Of a DNA stretch of 64,000 nucleotides, positions 54,301 through 64,000 are shown in pieces (within the stretch, counting starts at the first letter, position 1; the number at the start of each line of letters is the position of its first letter). Where the stretch lies: NCBI GenBank assembly GCA_036897445.1, contig JAYMTL010000014.1, forward strand, positions 124,001-188,000. Direction: 5' to 3'. Under the pieces are notes generated by a model. It was given only the letters and a program-made list of their open reading frames with translations. It made no database searches and was not told the origin of the DNA. Both the position numbers and the translations under genes were made by a program. The DNA comes from Pelargonium tetragonum (Eukaryota > Streptophyta > Magnoliopsida > Geraniales > Geraniaceae).

Positions 54301-57300
54301 TCCGGTCTTTTATTAAAGCGTAGGATATTTTTAATAATGAAATAGTCGCAACGTACAAAAAATTCCATAGCTAAGGCAAAACACATACATCTAAAAAGAC
54401 TTTTTAAAGCTGGACTGGCATTCTACTCTGGAATTGAGTAATTAAACGAAATTTCCTAAGTATCTACTTCATTTTTTTACTAAGATTTTTTACTGGATAG
54501 ACATTTATTTTGAGGGGACTTCGCAATCGCGGTTCAGGTCTAGTTAACTCGAGGAAAAAGGCCAACAGAAAATTCTTAGTTTATAGGTTAAGAATACTAG
54601 GTCTAAAAAAAGTCACTCTTTATATGGATCGAAAATAGATTGAGTAAGGGTTAATATAGTATAAAAGAGGGCCCAGACTTTTCATCTAGACTATGATATA
54701 ACCTAAATTTTGTATATCTTTATGAAAGAAAACTCTGGCAATTCTTTACAAAAGTAAGGTGTTGAATGAAAGAATTAAGGCGGAGTCTCCTGTTTTTTAT
54801 ATAAGAGATAGCTCTGTATAAAAAGCCCTTCCGCCAATACCTGCGTACAAGCTTCTCTAAATAGACTTGAAATCCTGAATTTTAAGAGAAAGAGAAACCC
54901 CACTATATAACAAGGTGAAATCAAGTGCCCTATGAACAAGTTAGCTCAAGAATCAGGATCAACAACAGATTCATATATTTTATTTTTGAGTTATGACTTC
55001 TAAACCTTTTAGAAAAATTTTATGCTTAGGAATCCACACCGAGCCTATTCCTTCTGCTGAAAAAGAAGATTCATATAAAACCCTAGTAGAACTTGAACAG
55101 AGTTCCGAGATATTAAAAAGAACTAATCTTAGTTCCACAAAAAGTACTGCGCGTACACTACCCGGGGCAACCTATTAGATATAAGAAACAGGTTCAAAAG
55201 AGCTGAACAAAAAGGAACTCTTTTGATCAAGTGCATAAAGATTTTAAGGGTTCATACTAAGCCGCCTCCGAATGTATAAAATTCAAACTACTTTTTTGTT
55301 ACTTCCTCTCTCTTTCTAAAAAATCAGGAGCCTTCCCGGTTTGGTATATCTAAATTCCTTAAAGAAAGCAGCCTTTATAAATTACGAAATACTCTTTCGT
55401 TTCAAGAAATTCGCTATAAATTTGGAGTCTTTAAATCTTCCTTAAGTTTCTTTTTATATAATAGTTAGTAAAAAACAATTCTATAGATATACGTTACCCT
55501 TGCTATTTCGACAAAGTAACTAAAAATTCAGGTATTGACAAGAGGGGGAACTTACCCACCAGCAGAACTTTCTAAAAAGAGTATGGTCGACCGAGCTGCT
55601 AAGATGGAAGGTCTTGGAGTAAAAACGGGTACTAAAAAAAGAAGAATACCCTTACCCCGAAGAGGATCCTCTACTATCTGAAAAGAGCATACTTATAATA
55701 CGTATATAGGTACTTCTCCACGCTTCCTTCTTAATATAATAGGGTTTACTCCTTTTTATAGATTTATTAGCCCATTATTAGAAAAGTGCTATGAGATACT
55801 AGAACCTGTTACTTTCTTACGGGCCTTGAGACTTTATTCCTGGGATTTACCTTAAGATCTAGTTTAGGTGTACCTTGAAAATTTTGGGATATCCCTAGTC
55901 TTTTCGTTATAATTATATAGGACGGCGTTAATAAAAAAGTATATAATAGAGCCCCTTCTAGTCCCCAAAAAGAATATAAAAACGGGAAACTCCGCTCTTA
56001 AATAAGGGGTATTCCCCTCAATATAACAAAATTCGTGTTGTATCTAAAATAAAAAGTGCTGAAAAAGACCCTAGGTTCAGGATGATTGGAATATACCGAG
56101 TCAACAAGCTAAGCTAAACAAATATCGATATACTAAGAGTGCAAGTTTCTTAAGGTGTTGGAATTGTCTTACTTGTTAGGACTTCTTAGGAAAGTTGTAT
56201 TAATCTTTGGAATTTCATGAAAAATGAACTTCTTTGAATAGTTTGTATTCCTTTTAGAAAACAGGATCTAATACTTTGAATTGCGGAAACTCTGTGTTTT
56301 ATACTCTATTTCTAGCTGGGTACCCAAGATTAGGGCTTCGCGTACATAAAGAGTAACTGAGTATGCTTGCGTAGATTAGAAAAACTTCCATCATTAAGAA
56401 TTTTTAACACCTTGTTTGCCACTTGGATATAATATATCGTTTTTTAATTGTAATGGAAATGGATGAGTTACTTTTTAGAAAAAAGGTTTTAGGACTAAGA
56501 TAATATCTATTTAATAGCACACCTTAAAAAAGCAATATACTAAACCAAGAACTCTCTCTAGTTGGGTAAAATCTTGTAAGCGGATCTCTTTTTACAGATA
56601 AAGCTGAATCAAAAGAAGGATCCAGTTTCCGATATTTTTATAGATGCCGGCTCTCTTTACTTAAAATTTGTATAAGGGAAAAGAACTCCCACTCGGAAGG
56701 CAAGTTAGAAAAAATTAACCAAGTTCAAAAGAGGCGCTTAAAACCTTAGAGCAGCAGTATAAATTGTGAATTTAAGGATAAGGAGTTCCAGGACATATAA
56801 GACTGCAAGGACCCGGGGTAATACTGACACTGTGTTTTTGAGGCCAAGCCTATGATAAATCAAAGATCCTCCATAATATAAAATTTAGAAAAGGACTTGT
56901 CTAGTATAAAATAAATATGCCAACAGTACTGCCTACAAAAGGAAGGGTTTATTCCTCAGGAATTAGCGCGAAGTAACAGCCTCTTTAGCCGAGATAGACA
57001 AGGGCCTTATAACTAGAAATTGCCTATAATGCGCGGTTTAACGGACCTATTTTTATCCATCTCTATTCATTTTGTGTTTTCGTTAGCCATTTAAACTACT
57101 CTAAAATTTATCTAAAACTCAGAAATAAAGGAAACGTATGTAAAAACATAGTCGAATATTCTATTACATTTATATAATGAATGTTTGAACAAGAGCAAGA
57201 AAAGGACTCAAATAGGGCCTAGGAATCCTATACTCCCGGCAAGTTACATTTCCATTATTCAAAACAGAAAGTTATTGCCAAGCCCATTAAAATAAAGCTT

Positions 57301-58199
57301 TTCCCGGGGGCTATTCTTTAGTATTCAAGCTTCTTATAAGCTTTACTTCAGCCCCGCCTTTAACTAAGAAGTTCTTGTATAAATGTAAAAGCCCAGTCAG
57401 GGCCCAATTAAGGAGTCTCGACACTGTTGTATTGAAAAGTCAGCCTAACACTCTCTTAAGAGTAAAAAAGAAATTTCGTCAAATGTGGCTCAAGCACAAG
57501 CTGTCTAAAAAAGTTTTCATAAGTTTTCTAATCTTTTAAAGGAAAAGGGTTTCTGACTTCTCTAGACTGGGAGCCCTAATATACTTTATTTTGTTTAATC
57601 AAGGTAGAAATTGCTGCGCTAGAGGCTTTCTTTTTATTAAAGCGGGTTAGTAGAACCCCAAGTAAGAAATATCAAAGCAGTAGAAAAAAACTAGTTTACA
57701 AGAAGTAAGTTATATAAAAGACGCCCATATAGTAATAGAAAACCTTAAGGGAGTCTCCTTATTTTCAAAAAGTTATGTCCACTATATATGGAAGTAAGAC
57801 CCCAAAAATCTTTCTTAGATTATTAGAGCTACACCTGTTTTAGTAGGAGTCTTCTTCTTGCAGCCTGTACCTTTCTTAGGAGCTAGTGTATTCCTAGTTT
57901 TATGGGTCTTGTTTAATTTAGAGAGTGATTTTTTAGGTTTCTTAGTTGTTCTAGTTGTTAAGGAGAGGTACGCAGTTATAAGAGTTCTTAATAGTAAGAG
58001 AGAGTTTACAGTAGGAGTGGGGTCAAGGTCTTTTCTTTGTTCCTAAAAAATAGTGGAACTCCCCTTAATAATTGATACGAATTCATTAACACAGCTAGTA
58101 AGACAATACACGACACGAGTTCCTAATCCCACAGCACTTCTAAGCCTAATAAAGCAAACTAAGAAATCTCTATAACTAGCTAATAACTCAGTAAAAGAC

Positions 58200-59700
58200 T
58201 TTATCTTGAGTCTTTTTGAAAGTTTTTACTTAAACCGGATACTTTTTAAGTAAAAGTAAGAGTATCTACAAAATAATAAAGATAAGAAGGCCGGAGGTTT
58301 GACTTACTTGCTAACTCCTATAATTCAGAATATAGACTCGCCTAAAAGACTAAAAGGGTTGAGTATTATAACCCCTAATACAAAGAAGGCTAAGAGCTAG
58401 ACAAGTAAGAAAGCCAAGGCTACAGAAAGCAAATAAAAGCGTGAGTAAGAAAGAAGTGTCTAAAAGCTAGGAATTCTTTTCCGTATTTTTAGATTTTGGA
58501 GGTCTCGGGGTTTCTTACTTAAATAAGTTAATGGAGATTCGGGGCAACTCTGTATATCTTAATACCCCCTAAGTTCTTAAAAGTCTATTGTGAAAGCTTT
58601 ATTTAGCAACATAAATTCTATTCAAATAAGGGATGCCTAATTTCAAAGAGATTGGGTACTATAAAAAGATCTATACAAGGAGTTTACCTTATTACCCTAG
58701 GGCTTGACTTCCTTTACTAGGAAGTCTCTTTTTCTAAATACTGCGAATTCTCCATTACCTTGAATTAAACACCTGTATTCTTGTTATCCCAAGATTCTTT
58801 CTACTTGTTAATTGACTAAGAGGGGACCCTTTTGTTTACGGCCAGTATAGCTAAGGGGTTTTCTAGTGACAGCTAAGCTTATAAAAAATTAGGGCATCCC
58901 AGAGAAATAATCAGAGCGCGTATAAGAATTGTCAAGGGTTCTAAACTCTTTTTATTAGTAATAGCGGCTCCTTATACTAGAAGTCGAGGTAGAATTTGTT
59001 GCATTATTAAGAAAGACTTTCTTCACTGATCGACGAAATTGTAATTACTTTTAAAGAACTCGGTGTAAAGAAAAGGGTATGGATACAGAATACGAGGGTT
59101 ACCGCTCTTAGTTAAGAAAAGTACAGTTCTAGCTATGAAGATTACTACGAGGCTATCAAGAGTAAGAGTCTAGGTTCTAAGAAAGGTATACAGATACAGA
59201 AAGCAGCTACAGCTTAAAGTAAAAAGTTATAAGGTCCATATATTCAATATAACATCCGTGGTTCTGACAGCCTAAAACAGCCTCCGCAGTGTTCTCTCAA
59301 ATAGTAACCGAGGAACTTAAAAAAACCTAAACCAGCAAGGAGAAATGGAGTTCCTTTAGATAAGACCCTGGCTGATAGATTACTATTAAAAAGACTCGAA
59401 ATATAGACACATAGAAAGACTAAAAAGCTATTCTATGTGGAAGCCTTGAAACCGAAAATCTTGGATGAGGTAATGTAATTAAAGTACAAAAAAAGCAAAG
59501 AATTGCCACTCCTAACGGACCCTTGGTTGGATAAAAGTGATCAGAAATTTCTAGATTGAATAAAATATCTTATATACAATGTAACGAAACTGCTAAAAAG
59601 AAAAGATTATATACAGTAAATGCGAAAGGAAAAAGGCTAAAAACCGGTATTATGTTAGTCTTTCTTGCACTAGCACTAAGTTCTAATGGAGGGATATTTA
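58200..59700 (+). other. purine-rich, AAG/TAAG-rich tract
   Basis: The plus strand is enriched in AAG, AGTAAG and TAAGA words, so short frames read as Lys/Ser/Thr/Ala-rich peptides (for example near 58390 and 59140) broken by TAA and TAG. It looks like strand-asymmetric non-coding DNA or the worn remains of something repetitive. No gene is recognised. Confidence 0.35.
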
Positions 59701-62700
59701 CATACAAGTGAATCCGGATTTACGGGCACTCGAGAAAGGTTTGATAAAGTCTAATTAGTTAAGACTCACTATGGGGGTAAACTCTTATATGAACTGAGCT
59801 TCAATTCCACAAATTTTTTGAAACTTTTTGTCTTTTTATTACTAAAACTTGACAAGTTTACAAGAAATTTAAGTAATTAAGTAGTCAGCCGTTTCTGCTT
59901 TCGATAGCAGTCTTTCTTACCTTATTTAAATTTTAAAACCCCTTTTACTAAGGAAGCTCCTTTGTTCCTTTTTACGAACCTATTTAGAATTTTGTCTTGG
60001 ATTAATCCCTTTACTTTTATAATATACAGGAACTTAGTATTTAAACTTTTTACGCAGTTCTCTAAGGTTTCGCGACAAAGTTGTATCTTCTTTAGTTATA
60101 ATAAGGATTTAGACTTTTTAAGAAAACTTTTAATCCGGGTCTTGAAGTACGTTTAGGGAAGACTTTTGCTAGTGTTAGTATTCCGGAAGTTTATTTGTAT
60201 AACAAGTAATCAATCTTTCTTCTAAAAAGTCATAAGTCAAACTCCTACCAACTAAAAATTTTAGGACAAAGCAAGGTTTCTGAAAGTGCTTCCAAGGGGG
60301 TTTTCTATAACAATTTTTGAAAAAGGAAAGGACTGCAATAACAGAATTCTAGCTATCAAACAAAGTTATCTTATTAAAGTGGGGACCTTTTAATCAACGA
60401 GATTAAAAAGGACCTATTATCATGAGAGCTCGACTTTTTACTTATGTTTATAGGTTTTTAATCAAAAGTAACTAAGAGGAGACTATCTTTTACATGTCGT
60501 CGTAAAGGGTTCTCCTAAAAAATTTAAGTGTATATCTATTAGTCTAAACAAAAGAAAGCTTTACTCGTACACAAGAAAGAGCCCCTCAAAAATAGCCTTA
60601 TAATTAATGATTAGGATTCTTCCTTAACTAGATAATTATATAAAAGGAAGGCGGGGCTTAAAGTGTACAAGTGAAAAGGGGTATTATTTACAAAAAAAAG
60701 TCTTCCTATAGACCTCTTGATTCATTCGGTTACAACTTTACATTAGCTCCCACTTTTTGTTTAATACAAGGATTCTTAACCCGATTCAATAACCAGTAAC
60801 ACTCCTCTGGAATAGTCTAAGCTAGGAAATAATCTTAACTAAAATCTCAGATAAGGAAAAAGGGTTTAAGCTAAGGGTCACTAAATCTCACATATTAGCT
60901 ACTTTATCACTTGTTTATAAACCTGGGCTACTACTGCTTTGATATATTTCTCTCTTGGGAAGGCTCCTATTGCACTCCTTACCGGTAAGCCGCCTTCTCC
61001 ATCTGGATTAAAGGCAGTGATTAAGTATATTAAATAAAAGGATTCCTTTTTAGAAAGACAAAGATTTAGACTTTCTTTTTCCGCCAGAATTTGACGAATA
61101 AATTTTAAATAAACCACGTAAAAAAATACTAAGTACTACCGCGCACAAGGAGAGGAATATCTAAAAACTTTTCTGAGGTTAAACTAAGAGTAATAAGGAA
61201 TATAAGGAATTCTATAACCTGGAAAACCGAAAAGAAATGGAGTTTGCCTTGCCTACAAGTACAAATACCTCCCTCTATGACTAGACGTACAGTAGAAAAC
61301 TTCTTTGATGTAATATCTAAATTTCCTGTAATAAGTAACTTTTTTCTGTTTGAAAGAAGGAAAAGGGCCCCTTTCGATCTCAAGCTCAAGCAACATACGT
61401 ATAAGAGTAAGGCTACACTACAGGGGTAGCTACTCAGGCTGATTATAGGACATTAAGAGAGTTTTAGCTCCAGGTCTAGGTATGAATAAGAAAGTTAAGA
61501 CGTAGGTCAATAAGACAAGAAGAAGCATGTGCCTATAAGGTAAGTAGGATATTCATTATACAATCTTATATTTATCTTCCTCCGTGTTGCATACGCTTAG
61601 AGTTCTTCACCCCGCAAAAACTTTCTAGACTTTACCCTTTTATTCTTAATAGGATTCCCTTGTTAAATTAACTAGACTTCGCAAGGCAAGGACCCCTGAC
61701 TTACTAATAAAAAGTTACTATAGCGGAAAACTGAAGTCAAATTATAACGAGGGGTGTCTAACTAGGTTTTTTATAGTAGTATTTTGATAGAAAGTTGCTT
61801 TTTACGGGGTACTATAAGCCCAAAAAATTAGACTCTATAAAGCGAACTTTATTCGAAAGGAAACGGAGGCTACCTCTTAGGGAAACTCCAGCTGGCTTTG
61901 TTTTAGATTTGCGAGCCATTCAAGGATTGAGATAGCTGAATTAATTAGAAAGACTCTTCGATTTTATTACCCTACAGAGTTAAAACGGGACCTCTTATTT
62001 ACAATACCTCAGGATTCGTATACTATTCCGTATTGCTTTATTGCTTTTACTATATATTCTGAATTCACCGCGGGGTATTCCCCAATGTCACAGGTTTTCT
62101 GCTTTTACGGACCGGGCAGGGGTTTAAAAATTAGCTTTTCATTTTAATACCTATGGGTCTGCGCTAGCTGTTGGGGGTTTCTAATTAAGTACGCTCTGCC
62201 TTTTATTTTGTGTGTTAACCTTAGAAATGTTGCCAGTAAAATAAAACGGGTATAGCTTGAACCAGGTTTTGGTATTTGTACAAAGAGTTACTTTAGAGAT
62301 ACGCTCTCAATTTTCGAGAGTAGGGTTAAAAAAACCTTTATAAGTATAAAAATGAAGCTATCCTTAATCTATTGGAAGAGTTGCAAAAGGAAACTCTCTG
62401 ACCAGGTTTAAGTCTTTCCATAGAAGTTAGCTTATCTTCTACTCCTGAAAATTCAAAAGAAAATTTAAGAGCAGGTTTAGTTTTCTTTCTTCAGAGTATT
62501 TTAGTTCCAAACTGAAGTCTTAAAAAGACAGGGCGTAAAATCTAAGGGGGTTATGCCCCTAGCTTCCTAATTTAGTTAAAAAAGTAACAGGGCCTAGAAA
62601 CAAAACAAAAAAGGGACTTCCCTTATACACTTATATTTAATATTTTAAAGCTGTAACCTGGGTAAAGATTAAACTCTATTTTAAGGGAAGCTTTGTTTCG

Positions 62701-64000
62701 AGTCGAGGGATTGGAGCAATATAGCAAGGATTCAAAATGTAGCTAAAAAGGAACCACCAAAACTAAGAAATGAGTAAAGTATACTCAGTAAAATTCTACT
62801 AAAAGTCTTCTTATAGTATATAAGTAGCTTTTAGTTATAAATATAGGTTTTTTCAATAAAACCGGTGCGATATGCAAGATAAAGTAATAATATAGGGGTT
62901 AAGAGCTAGAGTGACTTATCATTTTCTTGTAAGGAGTTAGGGACCCTCTTTTTCAAGAGTAAAGGGATTTATGCTTCTGTTTTACACACCTACTAACGAG
63001 TCTCCCTGCCCAAGTCTTTCCTTTACTGTCTATTAATATATTAAGAATTTCCTTGCTATATACATCGCGCCTTTTTTATTAATAACTCATCATTACAGTA
63101 AACAGTAACTATTGCTAAACAAGAAATACAAAGGGTATCCTATAAAAAAGTTTTTGTAACATAGAGTAATTACTTAAGGTTCCTATTCTTAAATTCTTAT
63201 GCATTCAATGCAAAGGTTGCTATTTGAATTCTTGTCCCTAGTTTTTTGTAAATGGATTACCTCTATTTTTTAGACTTGGGGGTCAGCCCCTTACTACACA
63301 ACAAAGTTTACTGCTTAGTTATACATTCGGTAAATCCTTCTCGGAAATGTAAGCCTCCTGATTTTGACTCTAGATTTTAAGAGGGAACCTTATAGGCATT
63401 ACTACATAGAATAGCTGCTTACTATATCAACACAAAACAAAAGAGCTTCCTTTTTGTCGAAGCACTTCTTTAATTATATTTATTTGCTATGAGAAATAGA
63501 AAAAAATGAACTGCGCAAGGATCCTTTTACTTCTATACGAAAGGGTCATTGTAATATTTCCACGTATTTATCTTATGTAAATTATGTAAAAACAAATGTG
63601 TTGATAATAGAACACTAGATCGCGATAGAGTTTACCCGAGGGGTCTTCTAGAGGGCGGCTTAAGTAAGGTGCCGTACTAGGTATATATGAACGAGCTCCT
63701 TTTTATTAGTTAGTGCGGAAATACTATTTAGGTAAGGGTAACAGAATAAGTTAAGACCCCAGTGCTGTAGTTATATAGCCGTAAAAAGGTTACACTATAG
63801 AAATAAAATAGAGATCGAAATCCTTTGCGAACATGTTCACAATAGTTTGAAACACTTATTTATTATCTTTTTTTAGTTTAAACAGGGTTTTTCCCCTGCG
63901 GTTTTTATAGGCGCTCTCGCTGCAGAAAAGGCCCTGAAAACTCGGATTCGAAAAACAAAGGGAAGTGCATAAAAAAGACAAAAAGTCTTACGCCAGGTAT
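59701..64000. other. non-coding, nothing recognised
   Basis: Two nearby minus frames (60899-61117, 72 codons; 61129-61389, 86 codons) were checked. Both give mixed peptides without family motifs, and an equally long plus frame overlaps the second. Confidence 0.55.

Larger units (their letters stand above)
50618..58199. other. non-coding, upstream side of nad4L
   Basis: No partner gene is recognisable upstream of nad4L. Apart from the 16-bp direct repeat at 51.2-51.35 kb I see only short frames, including one of 61 codons at 54993-55178 with a hydrophilic peptide but no family. Confidence 0.55.

Noticed and set aside
60899-61389. Two adjacent minus-strand open frames of 72 and 86 codons
   Set aside because: No family motif, and an overlapping plus frame of similar length; sizes fit chance.

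Overview
The window is almost entirely non-coding. It is AT-rich (about 36-37% G+C by eye) and stop codons fall in all six frames every few dozen bases. The longest open frame is 135 codons, which is about what chance gives in 64 kb of this composition. I see no rRNA gene, CRISPR array, insertion sequence, transposase, reverse transcriptase or virus-like element, and no run of adjacent genes.

The one recognisable locus is at 50.1-50.6 kb on the minus strand. It holds a nad4L gene (NADH dehydrogenase subunit 4L), followed 133 bases downstream on the same strand by a tRNA-Asp(GUC) gene. The nad4L sequence is clearly of the land-plant/streptophyte mitochondrial type, because long stretches of protein and DNA match what I recall of plant nad4L. 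The tRNA is of the kind found in plant organelles. I therefore infer an expanded streptophyte mitochondrial genome. A nuclear copy of mitochondrial DNA is the main alternative, and a bloated plastid genome is less likely. The species cannot be named from this window.

Both genes carry lesions. nad4L is in three blocks: the middle block is out of frame with the two outer blocks, and a stop follows the first frame shift at once. The tRNA has intact D, anticodon and T arms, and some stem pairs look jointly changed towards A-T, but the first three acceptor pairs are two mismatches and one wobble. Either the locus is a decaying pseudogene pair, or its transcripts are corrected at the RNA level. RNA sequence would decide.

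Layout. 1-8.9 kb: non-coding, with the longest open frame (2.7-3.1 kb, minus) and many short palindromes. 8.9-11.5 kb: a purine-leaning plus strand with diverged short repeats. 11.5-25.6 kb: non-coding, with A/T palindromes and a G12 run. 25.58-25.70 kb: a perfect 60-bp tandem duplication. 25.7-49.7 kb: non-coding; an 81-codon frame at 42.2 kb ends inside a 20-nt perfect palindrome. 49.73-49.95 kb: an open frame with unusually protein-like composition. 50.1-50.6 kb: trnD and nad4L. 50.7-64 kb: non-coding, with a small direct repeat at 51.2-51.35 kb and an AAG-rich tract at 58.2-59.7 kb. Throughout the window, short GGNNCC and GGNNNCC words flanked by A/T are far too common, which may be the trace of a degenerate dispersed hairpin family.
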